NCBI GenBank assembly: GCA_023395395.1
Contig: JAEWZH010000014.1
Coordinates: 62,001 to 126,000 of the forward strand
Source: Bacteroidota bacterium
GTDB taxonomy: Bacteria; Bacteroidota; Bacteroidia; Bacteroidales; Porphyromonadaceae
Direction of reading: 5' to 3'
Length of the DNA: 64,000 nucleotides
Shown here: one piece after another, positions 36,849-45,868 of the stretch
Layout of the letters: the number at the start of each line of letters is the position of its first letter
Numbering within the stretch: the stretch's first letter is position 1
Translations under genes and position numbers: made by a program
The notes under the pieces: model-generated
Database searches by the model: none
The model's input: the letters and a program-made list of their open reading frames with translations, nothing else
What the model was told of the DNA's origin: nothing

Positions 36849-38927
36849 ATGAAGAAAACTTTTATAACAGCCGTATCATCGGCATTACTATTTAGTAGCA
36901 TGGTCACTTTTGGATCTGCCGGAGCACAAGCTGCTTCCACGCCCGATACCTTCACCCCCGAGGTGATGATGAAGCTTTGGCGTATCTCTAACCCTACCCT
37001 TTCTCCCGATGGAAAGAGTTACCTCTACACTCGTAGTCTCCCCAATCTTGCTGAGAATAATAGCCGAAATGAGATTGTTCTTGCTCCATTTAATCAGGTG
37101 GGGAAGGGAGAAGCTCTCCAAGTAAAAGGGCATACCCCGGTATTTCTGGACAATAACACCATTGCTTATGTCTCCACGGAGGGAGAGCACACACAAATCG
37201 CCCTCATAGATGTAGACGGCAGCAATAAGAGGATAATCTCTGACTTCGACTTCGATATTTCAGAGTTTCTTTTCTCTCCTGATCGCTCCAAGATCATCAT
37301 CACTCGCATGGTGCCTACTCCACAGATTGCACAACTGGAGCATCCAGATCTTGACAAGATAAGTGGTCGTATCTACGACGACTTGATGTACAAGCACTGG
37401 GATCATTGGACACTTGAATACCCACAGAGCTATTATGCAAGTGTGGCAAGCGACCTCACTATCTCCAAGGAGCTAACCAATATCCTACCTGAGGGAGAAG
37501 ACTATGAGCTACCGATTGAGCCTTTTGGGGGCATTGACCAGCTAGCATGGCGCAACGACTCCAAAGCTATCGCCTATAGCTGCAAAAAACTCAAGGGTGC
37601 AGACTATGCCCGCTCTACCAATACCGACATCTACCTTCTCGACCTCACCAGTGGGACCACTACCAACCTTACCCAAGGGATGATGGGATACGACGATACC
37701 CCAAAGTTTTCACCCGATGGCAAGTATCTTGCATGGACGAGCATGGAGCACGATGGCTATGAAGCAGACCTCAAGCGTCTATTCATTATGGATCTGGCTA
37801 CCGGTCAAAAGACCTTCCTCAGTGAGCGTTACGAACTGTGGTGTGATCAATACGAATGGCTCGATGATAGCAAGAGCATCCGTTTCCTCACCAATGATCA
37901 AGGATTAGGCAATCTCTTTGAGATAGATTTGAAGACTAAGACAGCTACCAAGATTACCGACTACGACATGGCAGATGTGGTAGGCTTCTCGGGGACAGGG
38001 AAAAATTTCCTCTTTACCCTGCAATCAATGAAGACCCCAAATGACATTTACTCATTTGTTGCTGCCAAGCGCAAGAAAGGACAACCAACCATCACCAAGC
38101 TCACGACCGAAAATGATGCGCTACTGAGCAGTGTCCCTAATGTCGAGATACAAAAGCGTTGGATCACTACCACCGATGGCAAACAAATGCTCACTTGGGT
38201 AGTGCTTCCACCCAACTTTGACCCTAACAAAAAGTACCCTGCTATCCTCTACTGCCAAGGTGGTCCACAAGATACAGTTAGTCAATTTTGGAGCTACCGC
38301 TGGAATCTTCGTACCTTCGCTTCAGGTGGATACATCATTGTAGCACCAAATCGCCGTGGCGTACCTGGGTTTGGCAAGGAGTGGAACGAGCAAATCTCCG
38401 GCGACTGGGGCGGGCAAAATATGAAAGACCTCCTAGCCGCTATCGATGAAGTTGCAAAAGAGCCTTACGTAGACGAGAATAGACTTGGCTGTACCGGTGC
38501 GAGCTATGGTGGCTATACCACCTACTGGATGGCAGGGCATCACGAGGGTCGTTTCAAGGCATTCGCTGCGCACGCAGGGATCTTTAATTTTGAAGCACAG
38601 TACCTCGAGACCGAAGAGAAGTTCTTCGCCGACTGGGATATGGGTGGTGCTTATTGGGAAGACAATGCGACCACACGTCACACCTATGCCAATTCTCCAC
38701 ACAAGTTCGTGGATAAGTGGGATACTCCTATCCTCATCACCCATGGCGACAAGGACTACCGCATCCTCGCCAGCCAAGGTTTTATGGCATTTGATGCCGC
38801 TAAGCTACGTGGTATCCCTACCCGAATCCTCTTTTATCCAGACGAAAACCACTGGATTCTCCAGCCACAGAATGGCGTCCTATTCTATCGTACATGGTTC
38901 GGCTGGATGGATCGCTACCTAAAGTGA
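36849..38927 (+). CDS. S9 family dipeptidyl peptidase, DPP5-like
   Basis: An exported serine peptidase of about 692 residues that releases dipeptides from peptides in the periplasm, matching the DPP5 type of Porphyromonas. It has a signal peptide, a seven-blade beta-propeller (about 40-430), and an alpha/beta-hydrolase domain with Ser552 in GCTGASYGGYTTYW, Asp636 in HGDKDYRI and His668 in DENHWI. The oxyanion-side RRGVPGFGKEW block is also present. The ATG at 36849 begins the signal peptide; the frame starts at 36825. Confidence 0.93.
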   Translation: MKKTFITAVSSALLFSSMVTFGSAGAQAASTPDTFTPEVMMKLWRISNPTLSPDGKSYLYTRSLPNLAENNSRNEIVLAPFNQVGKGEALQVKGHTPVFLDNNTIAYVSTEGEHTQIALIDVDGSNKRIISDFDFDISEFLFSPDRSKIIITRMVPTPQIAQLEHPDLDKISGRIYDDLMYKHWDHWTLEYPQSYYASVASDLTISKELTNILPEGEDYELPIEPFGGIDQLAWRNDSKAIAYSCKKLKGADYARSTNTDIYLLDLTSGTTTNLTQGMMGYDDTPKFSPDGKYLAWTSMEHDGYEADLKRLFIMDLATGQKTFLSERYELWCDQYEWLDDSKSIRFLTNDQGLGNLFEIDLKTKTATKITDYDMADVVGFSGTGKNFLFTLQSMKTPNDIYSFVAAKRKKGQPTITKLTTENDALLSSVPNVEIQKRWITTTDGKQMLTWVVLPPNFDPNKKYPAILYCQGGPQDTVSQFWSYRWNLRTFASGGYIIVAPNRRGVPGFGKEWNEQISGDWGGQNMKDLLAAIDEVAKEPYVDENRLGCTGASYGGYTTYWMAGHHEGRFKAFAAHAGIFNFEAQYLETEEKFFADWDMGGAYWEDNATTRHTYANSPHKFVDKWDTPILITHGDKDYRILASQGFMAFDAAKLRGIPTRILFYPDENHWILQPQNGVLFYRTWFGWMDRYLK

Positions 38928-38950
38928 TATAGGAGCCCCATAGGCAAAAT

Positions 38951-38996
38951 AAAAGTGGCTATGCAGTACCGATACTAGGTCTGCATAGCCACTTTT
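38951..38996. terminator. Intrinsic terminator between convergent genes
   Basis: A 16-bp perfect stem (38951-38966 and 38981-38996) with a 14-nt loop, followed by T on the plus strand and preceded by an A-run. It can serve the peptidase gene (+) and the pspC gene (-). Confidence 0.85.
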
Positions 38997-39078
38997 TCAC
39001 TAATCAAAAACTTACAATATCAAGACTATTGCAGAATGCCTCAGCATCTTGTATTTGAGGCTATCGGCAAAGGTCTCA

Positions 39079-40104
39079 TCACATTATATTTGCCAAGATA
39101 AACCACCCACCGGTAAGGAAAAGCCATAGGATAACCAACAACAACTTTGCCACCGCATTCAGAGAATTGCTCCTTAGGATTAACCCAATAGGCACTATAT
39201 ATATCAGGGCAATAATTCCGATAACGAGTAATATCGCAAAAAGAATGACAAACAAAGCAATCACAAGAGCGAGGAAGATACTCCAGCCATCTTGATTAAA
39301 AAATTCTCCTTCCAGCCAATAGTCCGGATCTACTACAAAACCGCCGTTAAAAGAAGTGATAGCCCACGCAATCATCCCTATAATTCCCAGTACCAATAGC
39401 ACGGCCACTACCCACCAGATGGCGTTACTTTTCTTAGTCTTCGGGCTCTCCTCCACTACCTTCTCACTTTTTTTATTCATCTCTGGGGTTTCCTTCGAAA
39501 TGGTATGCCAGAGGTTTTCGCTATTGAGAGGCTTCCCCTCCATTTTGAGTCGATCCGATGCAGTCTCTGCTGCAGGCAAGAAAATCCAACCTGCCAAATA
39601 CAGAATCATGACCAACCAAGTAAGAGGTGTAAAGAGGAGTAACACAGCAATGAGTCGAAGCAAGGCAACCTCCGTATTGAAGTTTACAGCCAAACCCGCT
39701 ATCACGCCTCCCAGCCACTTGTTTTTAGGGTCACGATAGAGCTTCTTCTCCAGCTTCTGAGAGAAGTTTTCAGTTGCTTGAGTCCAATTACTACGCTCCG
39801 AGCTTGCCTTTTCAGACTTCGGTTCCTCAGCAGATACTTCAGACTCGTCAAGATCCTCGATACGTCCCATTTGTTTGATTACCTCTTTTGTGATTTCGAG
39901 TGTAATCACTTCATGCCCGAGGCGCATCTTTTCTTGGAAAAGCTCACCCATACGCATCTCAAAGTCCTCGGCTATCTCTCCCTCAGGATCATCCGCCTTG
40001 TAGTACTCACGAATACCCTTGATGTACTGATCCAGTACGTTAAACGCATCCTCCTCTATATAGAAGTTGCGATTAGCAAGATTCACGCTTATTGTCTTTT
40101 TCAT
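39079..40104 (-). CDS. PspC domain membrane protein
   Basis: A 341-residue inner-membrane protein. An N-terminal soluble region (1-115) is followed by a PspC domain (about 118-180: KLYRDPKNKWLGGVIAGLAVNF ... LIAVLLLFTPLTWLVMILYLAGWIFLP), a charged linker, and four or so further membrane segments. PspC proteins take part in envelope-stress responses. It lies 9 bp after the PadR gene, a pairing widespread in Bacteroidota that suggests PadR controls it. Confidence 0.88.
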   Translation of the reverse strand: MKKTISVNLANRNFYIEEDAFNVLDQYIKGIREYYKADDPEGEIAEDFEMRMGELFQEKMRLGHEVITLEITKEVIKQMGRIEDLDESEVSAEEPKSEKASSERSNWTQATENFSQKLEKKLYRDPKNKWLGGVIAGLAVNFNTEVALLRLIAVLLLFTPLTWLVMILYLAGWIFLPAAETASDRLKMEGKPLNSENLWHTISKETPEMNKKSEKVVEESPKTKKSNAIWWVVAVLLVLGIIGMIAWAITSFNGGFVVDPDYWLEGEFFNQDGWSIFLALVIALFVILFAILLVIGIIALIYIVPIGLILRSNSLNAVAKLLLVILWLFLTGGWFILANIM

Positions 40105-40113
40105 ACGCCTTTA

Positions 40114-40566
40114 TTATACTTCTGATTCATCATTATTATTCATTATCATACGCTCATCCTCCTGATTGGAGATGATGTACTCCCCCTCAACGACCTCCAG
40201 ACCTGTACGAGAAGTCTCACCACCCCACGTAGGGGTATCGCTATCCAGCAAATCCACCGAATCACGCATTGCCATCCAAAGTTTTCGTAATTCATCGAGA
40301 TAGCTTCTTCCACTTTCTGTAATCACATAATACTTACGAGGCGGACCCTGAGTGCTCTCCACCCAAGTGTACTTGATTAGTCCCTCCTTCCTCAGCCTTG
40401 TAAGCAGAGGGTATATCGTACCTTCTACCACCATGAGGTCATTTTGCTTAAGGATTTCAATCAGATCCACACTATACGCCTCACGATGACGGAGTATCAA
40501 GAGTATAGCATACTCCATAATCCCTTTCCGCATCTGCGATTTTGTTTTCTCCAATGATTCTTGCAT
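40114..40566 (-). CDS. PadR family transcriptional regulator
   Basis: A 150-residue PadR-type repressor. The winged helix is MEYAILLILRHREAYSVDLIEIL ... VVEGTIYPLLTRLRKEGLI, then the wing with GPPRKYYVITESGR. The C-terminal tail is longer than usual and acidic. It is first in an operon with pspC. A perfect 9-bp inverted repeat over its own promoter is a candidate autoregulatory operator. Confidence 0.93.
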   Translation of the reverse strand: MQESLEKTKSQMRKGIMEYAILLILRHREAYSVDLIEILKQNDLMVVEGTIYPLLTRLRKEGLIKYTWVESTQGPPRKYYVITESGRSYLDELRKLWMAMRDSVDLLDSDTPTWGGETSRTGLEVVEGEYIISNQEDERMIMNNNDESEV

Positions 40567-40631
40567 ACGCTAAAGTTTTCAACAATTAATACCCTGTACA
40601 CTTAAAAAAGGTTTCTCATCCCTTTTCGGCG

Positions 40632-40672
40632 GCAAGATACAAACAATTCGGTAGTTTGCAAAACAAACTACC
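40632..40672 (-). promoter_or_regulatory. padR-pspC promoter overlapped by an inverted-repeat operator
   Basis: On the minus strand a TTTTG (complement of 40659-40663) stands 19 bp before TATCTTGC (complement of 40632-40639), close to the -33/-7 consensus. Perfect 9-bp arms GGTAGTTTG (40650-40658) and CAAACTACC (40664-40672) flank the -33 element, so a bound repressor would block the promoter. PadR binding is inference. Confidence 0.65.
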
Positions 40673-40874
40673 TAAAATTTTCATTCTACTGTCTATTACA
40701 ATCTATTTTATCAAACAAGAATAGGCTAAAACACGAATTGCACGACAGCTACCCCTTCACCTGTCTAAATATTCTACCCCAACCTCTACAGTATCAACCA
40801 TCAACCTTTTTCACGTCATAAACGACCTGCCTATATTGACTACTTAAACCTTTTCTATACCAGCCTTTATACTC

Positions 40875-40999
40875 TTCTATATCAGACATGACCATTTAGT
40901 ATATATTAATATCATCGATTAGTATATACTAAACTGAGTGATTAATATATACTAATCGATGATATTAATATATACTAAATGGTCATGTCTGATATAGAA
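40875..40999. repeat. 54-bp inverted repeat with six TATATA cores on a 23-bp period
   Basis: Arms 40875-40928 and 40946-40999 are exact reverse complements around a 17-nt loop. TATA-rich cores are centred near 40879.5, 40902.5, 40925.5, 40948.5, 40971.5 and 40994.5, exactly 23 bp apart. It lies in the 586-bp divergent gap 40567-41152. Besides this repeat, the padR promoter and the 41092 promoter, I see nothing else recognisable in the gap. Confidence 0.9.
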
Positions 41000-41091
41000 T
41001 CAGGGCAGGAGCTTTAGAATTAACGGTTAATTCATCTATGGAAATAGGTTTTGGAGTACACCGAGGGAAATATACACTCAACGAAAATGTG

Positions 41092-41099
41092 TATATTTG
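41092..41099 (+). promoter_or_regulatory. -7 promoter element for the 41153 gene
   Basis: TATATTTG (TAnnTTTG) lies 53 bp before the ATG at 41153 and inside the longer open frame that begins at 41051. This supports the later start. Confidence 0.6.
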
Positions 41100-41152
41100 C
41101 GGGTGATGCCTTTAGCAAAAGAGACAAGAACAAGACGAAGAAAAGTAGACTC

Positions 41153-42358
41153 ATGATTCGGGAAATCAAAAACAAGGTGTGGAGCGTGACTCATTACTTC
41201 AATAGGGGCGACGACTCCGACCAAGGACTAAAACTGGCTCGTGTAACAACGAAAGACCAGCTAAAGGAGTTTGTACAGTTTAAATTAGATTTATACAGAG
41301 ATAACCCCTATTTCGTCCCCGATCTTGCGAGTGACGAAATCAGCGCACTCACCAAGGAGGGCAACCCAGCTTTTGAGTTTTGTGAAGCAGAGCTCTTCAT
41401 GGTGTACAGGGGACACGAGGTAGTCGGACGTATCGTAGCACTAATCAACCACAAAGCCAATAAGGCTTGGGGTGAGAATAGAGCTCGCTTTGGTTGGGTA
41501 GAGTTTATTGATAACGATGAGGTTGTCGATATGCTTTTTGAAGCTGCAGAAAAATGGGCGAGGCTACGTGGTTGCACTGAAATACATGGACCTATGGGCT
41601 TTACCGACCTTGACAAAGAAGGTATGTTGGTAGAGGGATTTGATCAGATGGGGACCATGATAACCAATTACAATTACCCCTACTACCCACGTCAGATAGA
41701 GCGCAGAGGCTATATCAAAGATACCGACTGGATGGAATACAAGATTTTTATCCCCAAGTTGGTACCTGAAAAGCATGCACGTATGAGTCAAATAGTCCAA
41801 GATCGATATGGGCTCAGGCTTCTAAAGTTTGATGATAGAGAGACGCTCGTCAATCAGTATGGCAAAGCGATATTTCAGCTTTACAATGAAGCTTATGGCA
41901 AGCTCTACGGGTTCTCCCCCCTCAATTCCGAGCAGATCGATATGGCAATCAAGCAATATCTCCCGCTCATCAATCTCGACTTCATCAATCTCGTGGTTAC
42001 AAAAAAAGGCGAAGTGGTGGGCTTCGGTATCACCATCCCAAGCATTGCCAAAGCACTACAAAAGACAGGTGGAAAGCTATTTCCGACAGGGTTTGTCCAT
42101 ATTCTTAGAGCTCTCAGAGCCAAGCATACAGAAGTGGTAGAGCTATTATTAATAGGAGTGAAGCCTGAGTATCAAAACAAGGGAGTGAATGCCCTGATAT
42201 TTGAGGATTTAATCAAGGTAATGAACAAATATCAGGTGAAGTATGCTGAGAGCAACCCCGAGTTGGAGACCAACCTAAGTGTGATGCTCCAATGGAATTA
42301 CTTCAAAAAAGTGCACCACAAGAGACGCCGAGCCTACGTTAAGGGATTGCAAAATTAG
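41153..42358 (+). CDS. Large GNAT-like N-acetyltransferase
   Basis: A protein of about 401 residues, common in Bacteroidota and annotated as an N-acetyltransferase. It appears to hold two GNAT-like halves: an N-terminal one (about 20-190, ELFMVYRGHEVVGRIVALIN ... IHGPMGFTDLDKEGMLVEGF) and a C-terminal one (about 215-401, LVVTKKGEVVGFGITIPS ... LLIGVKPEYQNKGVNALIFED), the latter with the acetyl-CoA-type loop. The substrate is unknown. The start at 41153 follows from the promoter position. A hairpin follows the stop. Confidence 0.8.
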   Translation: MIREIKNKVWSVTHYFNRGDDSDQGLKLARVTTKDQLKEFVQFKLDLYRDNPYFVPDLASDEISALTKEGNPAFEFCEAELFMVYRGHEVVGRIVALINHKANKAWGENRARFGWVEFIDNDEVVDMLFEAAEKWARLRGCTEIHGPMGFTDLDKEGMLVEGFDQMGTMITNYNYPYYPRQIERRGYIKDTDWMEYKIFIPKLVPEKHARMSQIVQDRYGLRLLKFDDRETLVNQYGKAIFQLYNEAYGKLYGFSPLNSEQIDMAIKQYLPLINLDFINLVVTKKGEVVGFGITIPSIAKALQKTGGKLFPTGFVHILRALRAKHTEVVELLLIGVKPEYQNKGVNALIFEDLIKVMNKYQVKYAESNPELETNLSVMLQWNYFKKVHHKRRRAYVKGLQN

Positions 42359-42363
42359 GATGA

Positions 42364-42407
42364 TAAGGTGTGGAGTGGTCGTATTTCCACACCTTACATA
42401 TGTAAGG
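42364..42407. terminator. Two overlapping palindromes before parE
   Basis: An 11-bp hairpin (42364-42374 and 42386-42396) overlaps a perfect 16-bp palindrome CCTTACATATGTAAGG (42392-42407), which ends 9 bp before the parE ATG. The first could terminate the upstream transcript. The second may be an operator or part of a mutually exclusive fold. Confidence 0.55.
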
Positions 42408-42415
42408 AATAGTAT

Positions 42416-44311
42416 ATGACAGTAGATCGTGACGACGAAATATTGAGAACGCCAGAGGAGGAGACCACTCAATCTATTTATGTAGATGACAAGGTAGTCA
42501 CCCTGGATCCTATGGAACATATTAGGCTAAGACCCGGAATGTACATAGGGAAGTTGGGTGATGGCACCTCCAAAGACGATGGGATATACATTCTCCTCAA
42601 GGAGGTTATCGACAACTCTATTGATGAGTACACGATGGGGTTTGGTCGCCAGATTCAAATCTCCATTGATGAGGAGGAGATGCGCCACGTAGTGGTGCGT
42701 GACTTTGGAAGGGGTATCCCTCAAGGGTCTCTGGTCAAGGCGGTGGGGACAATGAATACCGGAGCCAAATACGACAGCGAAGTATTTAAAAAAGTAGTGG
42801 GGCTTAATGGCGTAGGTCTCAAGGCTGTTAATGCTCTGAGTCTCCGTATGGAGGTGACCTCATACCGCGAAGGCAAAGGCAAGCGAGTGGTATTTGAGCA
42901 AGGTAAGCTGGTAGAAGAAGGAGAGCTATTTGACACAGAGGAAAAAGATGGCACTCAGGTAGATTTCTTTCCTGACGACCTCCTCTTTAAGAACTACCGC
43001 TATCAAATTGAATACATACAAGAGATGCTTAGGATGTACGCCTACCTACAGCCTGGGCTCAAGCTCACCCTTAATGGCAAAAGCTACATCTCAAAAAATG
43101 GACTAATGGATCTGCTAGAAGACAACATGACTAGCGAACCACTCTACCCTATTATCCACTTCTCAGGAAAAGATATTGAAGTCGCAATTACCCATTCCAC
43201 CCAGTATGGTGAGGAATACTACTCCTTTGTCAATGGTCAAAATACGATACACGGGGGGACACACTTGTCGGCATATAAAGAAGCGATAGGTAGGGTAGTT
43301 AGAGATTTTTTTCAGAAAAACTTTGACTACAACGACATCCGCTCCGGCATCACGGCTGCCATCAGTATCAAGATACAGGAACCACTCTTTGAGAGCCAAA
43401 CCAAGACAAAGTTAGGCTCAAAAGAGATTGAAGAGGGAGGGATCACAATTCAAAAGTTTGTTGGAGATTTTCTCAAGAGCCATCTGGACGATTATCTACA
43501 CATCCATGCAGACACAGCCGAAGCTCTTCTAAAAAAAGTACAAGAAAATGAGCGCGAACGCAAAGCGCTCGCTGGGGTATCAAAGGCAGCAAAAGAGCGT
43601 GCCAAAAAAGCTTCCATCCACAATAAGAAACTTCGAGATTGCACTCAGCACTACAATGATCCTAAAGCAGAGCTCGCAGAGCAGACTCAGATATTTATTA
43701 CTGAGGGACTCTCGGCAAGTGGAAGTATTACCCAGAGCCGCAATGCAGACTATCAGGCAGTCTTTTCGCTCCGAGGCAAGCCACTCAACTGCTATGGGTT
43801 AAAAAAGGAGGTAGTGTACGAAAATGAAGAATTTAACCTCCTACAGGCAGCGCTTAATATAGAGGATGGTATCGACAATCTTAGATACCACAAGGTGATA
43901 GTAGCGACAGATGCCGATGTCGATGGTATGCACATTAGACTGCTAATCATCACTTTCTTTCTGAGGTTTTTCCCCGATTTAATCCGGCAAAACCACGTAT
44001 TCATCCTCCAGACCCCACTCTTTAGAGTCCGAGACAAAAAAGATGCCACCACCATCTACTGCTACGACGAAGTAGAGCGAGACCAAGCGATGAAAAAGCT
44101 CGGGAAAGGCTGTACAGTGACACGCTTTAAAGGACTTGGAGAGATCAGGCCTGAAGAGTTTAAGGAATTTATCGGTGATGGCATCCGCCTCGACCCTGTA
44201 ATGATGAAAAAAGAGGATAACGTACAAGAGCTCCTGAAATTTTATATGGGTAGCAATACCCCTGATCGTCAGGAATTCATAGTACATAACCTAGAACCAG
44301 AAGATGTGTAA
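42416..44311 (+). CDS. parE: DNA topoisomerase IV subunit B
   Basis: ATPase/TOPRIM subunit of a type IIA topoisomerase, 631 residues. The GHKL ATPase is seen in IRLRPGMYIG, EVIDNSIDEYTMG, VRDFGRGIP and GLNGVGLKAVNALS, followed by a transducer domain. The TOPRIM domain has FITEGLSASGSI and the metal-binding VATDADVDGMHIR. The canonical EGDSA reads EGLSA here: Leu replaces the Asp that in GyrB/ParE is a quinolone-resistance position. ParE rather than GyrB is inferred from overall pattern; parC is not adjacent. Its stop overlaps the coaD start (TAATG). Confidence 0.9.
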   Translation: MTVDRDDEILRTPEEETTQSIYVDDKVVTLDPMEHIRLRPGMYIGKLGDGTSKDDGIYILLKEVIDNSIDEYTMGFGRQIQISIDEEEMRHVVVRDFGRGIPQGSLVKAVGTMNTGAKYDSEVFKKVVGLNGVGLKAVNALSLRMEVTSYREGKGKRVVFEQGKLVEEGELFDTEEKDGTQVDFFPDDLLFKNYRYQIEYIQEMLRMYAYLQPGLKLTLNGKSYISKNGLMDLLEDNMTSEPLYPIIHFSGKDIEVAITHSTQYGEEYYSFVNGQNTIHGGTHLSAYKEAIGRVVRDFFQKNFDYNDIRSGITAAISIKIQEPLFESQTKTKLGSKEIEEGGITIQKFVGDFLKSHLDDYLHIHADTAEALLKKVQENERERKALAGVSKAAKERAKKASIHNKKLRDCTQHYNDPKAELAEQTQIFITEGLSASGSITQSRNADYQAVFSLRGKPLNCYGLKKEVVYENEEFNLLQAALNIEDGIDNLRYHKVIVATDADVDGMHIRLLIITFFLRFFPDLIRQNHVFILQTPLFRVRDKKDATTIYCYDEVERDQAMKKLGKGCTVTRFKGLGEIRPEEFKEFIGDGIRLDPVMMKKEDNVQELLKFYMGSNTPDRQEFIVHNLEPEDV

Positions 44312-44775
44312 TGAAAAAGCGAGTGGGTGTATATGCTGGGAGTTTTGACCCTTTCACTACCGGGCATGCCAATATTGTGCAGCGTGTGCTGCAAGTAGTG
44401 GATGAGCTCCATATCGTAGTGGGGCAAAATATACTGAAGCAACCTTTCCGTCCATTAACCGACAGATTGGAGAGCATCAGACAGCTCTATGCAGAAGACA
44501 AGCGTATAGTAGTGGTAGCGCACGATGGCATCATCGCTAAGTATGCCCGCCAAAATAGTGCGATATTGATTCGAGGGCTACGCAATGTAGGGGATCTAGA
44601 AAACGAACGTGCTATGGCGGAAGTCAATAAGGAGCGCTTTGGGGTGGAGACATTTTGTCTTTTCTCCGAAAGCAGATATAGCTACGTAAGCAGTTCGCTA
44701 GTGCGAGAGCTCGCCGCCTTTGGAGAGGATTACTCGGAATATATTCCTAAAAAAGAAGAGATATATGGCTATTAA
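44311..44775 (+). CDS. coaD: Phosphopantetheine adenylyltransferase
   Basis: Penultimate enzyme of coenzyme A synthesis: 4'-phosphopantetheine + ATP gives dephospho-CoA. The nucleotidyltransferase motif is YAGSFDPFTTGHANIV (TxGH), and the C-terminal SSSLVRELAAFG matches the ISSTxxR-type motif. It has 154 residues and overlaps ybeY by 11 bp. Confidence 0.96.
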   Translation: MKKRVGVYAGSFDPFTTGHANIVQRVLQVVDELHIVVGQNILKQPFRPLTDRLESIRQLYAEDKRIVVVAHDGIIAKYARQNSAILIRGLRNVGDLENERAMAEVNKERFGVETFCLFSESRYSYVSSSLVRELAAFGEDYSEYIPKKEEIYGY

Positions 44776-45208
44776 TTACTATTCAGAGGGAGTGACCATT
44801 CCTCATTTTCGTAGAAGAGAGGTAAATGCTTGGATCAGTGATGTAGCGACAGAGTATGGCTACAAAGTGGGTGATATTACCTATCAATTCTGTGATAACG
44901 AACGAATACTCGAAATCAACAAGCAGTACCTCAATCACGATTACTATACAGATATTATTACGTTTGACCAGACGAGAGATGGACTGCTCTTCGCCGACAT
45001 TGTCATCAGTCTCGAGATGGTAGAGAGCAATGCTGAAGATTTTGGGGAGCGTTTTGAGCGCGAGCTTCTGAGGGTGATAATCCATGGTATTCTCCATCTG
45101 TGTCAGGTAAATGATCAGACGGACGAGGAAGCCCAAGAGATGCGGGCAGCAGAGGAAAATGCGCTAGCGATGCTTCCTGCTGACCTCTCCGAAATGTGGC
45201 GCAAGTAG
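44765..45208 (+). CDS. ybeY: Endoribonuclease YbeY
   Basis: rRNA maturation and quality-control RNase of 147 residues. The metal-site motif is HGILHLCQVNDQTDEE. The first two His ligands are present, but the third position of HGxLHLxGYDH is Asp here, a change I believe is common in Bacteroidota. The ATG at 44765 (MAINYYSEG) is chosen; the frame extends to 44720 within coaD. Confidence 0.93.
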   Translation: MAINYYSEGVTIPHFRRREVNAWISDVATEYGYKVGDITYQFCDNERILEINKQYLNHDYYTDIITFDQTRDGLLFADIVISLEMVESNAEDFGERFERELLRVIIHGILHLCQVNDQTDEEAQEMRAAEENALAMLPADLSEMWRK

Positions 45209-45223
45209 ACGCGACAGAGGAGC

Positions 45224-45841
45224 ATGAATAACTGGCCGCTTTTTGAGCAGCGATATCCCCCTGATACACTATCGATAGGGCGAGGGCACCAAGATACATT
45301 GGTAGCCCTAGTCATGATTATGCTATTGGTGGGAGCTGTATTTTGGGGGCTGCAAAAGCGGAATAGTCATCAACAATCATCAGTATCCAGAGCCATCTTT
45401 GGGATATACGCAGTAATCCAATCAATTGTAATCATCGGACTGCTGTATGCAAATACTCTCGGGGCTTCAAGTGCTTATTGGCAAGCCACTGGCAAGGGGA
45501 TCCTCTTTGGGCTGAGCTATTTCTTACTCAATACCATTCTCTATAGTTTATCATGGTTTGCCTTCGGCACCCAAGAGCATGTATCACTTTGGTTTGAGAG
45601 GTACTTCACAGCCTGGGGTGCCTTAGGCTTTGCATTATTTATTCCTCTATTTATTACAATCAATGGAATAGGCATCGAATTGCTCTACCTAGCGATGATT
45701 GTGACCATATATTTATTGTTCAGATTACTCCTTTTGATCATTAGCCTGACGACCTTTCCAAAGCTCCGCAAATATCCTTTGCATATTATTTTGTATCTTT
45801 GCACCTGCGAAATAGCTCCTTTGCTATTTCTCCTAGTGTAA
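45224..45841 (+). CDS. DUF4271 membrane protein
   Basis: A 205-residue integral membrane protein with about six hydrophobic segments, matching DUF4271, which in Bacteroidota typically sits just upstream of hemD as here. The function is unknown. The promoter for hemD lies inside its last 50 bp. It begins 16 bp after ybeY. Confidence 0.82.
   Translation: MNNWPLFEQRYPPDTLSIGRGHQDTLVALVMIMLLVGAVFWGLQKRNSHQQSSVSRAIFGIYAVIQSIVIIGLLYANTLGASSAYWQATGKGILFGLSYFLLNTILYSLSWFAFGTQEHVSLWFERYFTAWGALGFALFIPLFITINGIGIELLYLAMIVTIYLLFRLLLLIISLTTFPKLRKYPLHIILYLCTCEIAPLLFLLV
45794..45801 (+). promoter_or_regulatory. -7 promoter element for hemD
   Basis: TATCTTTG, preceded by TTTTG, inside the 3' end of the DUF4271 gene and 68 bp before the hemD start. 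It would give hemD its own transcript. Confidence 0.6.
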
Positions 45842-45868
45842 CTGATATTTTTTCGAAGAGAAATAGAA

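Noticed and set aside
40875..40999. Invertible promoter (phase-variable DNA inversion)
   Set aside because: The segment between the arms is only 17 nt and holds no promoter, and no recombinase gene is nearby.
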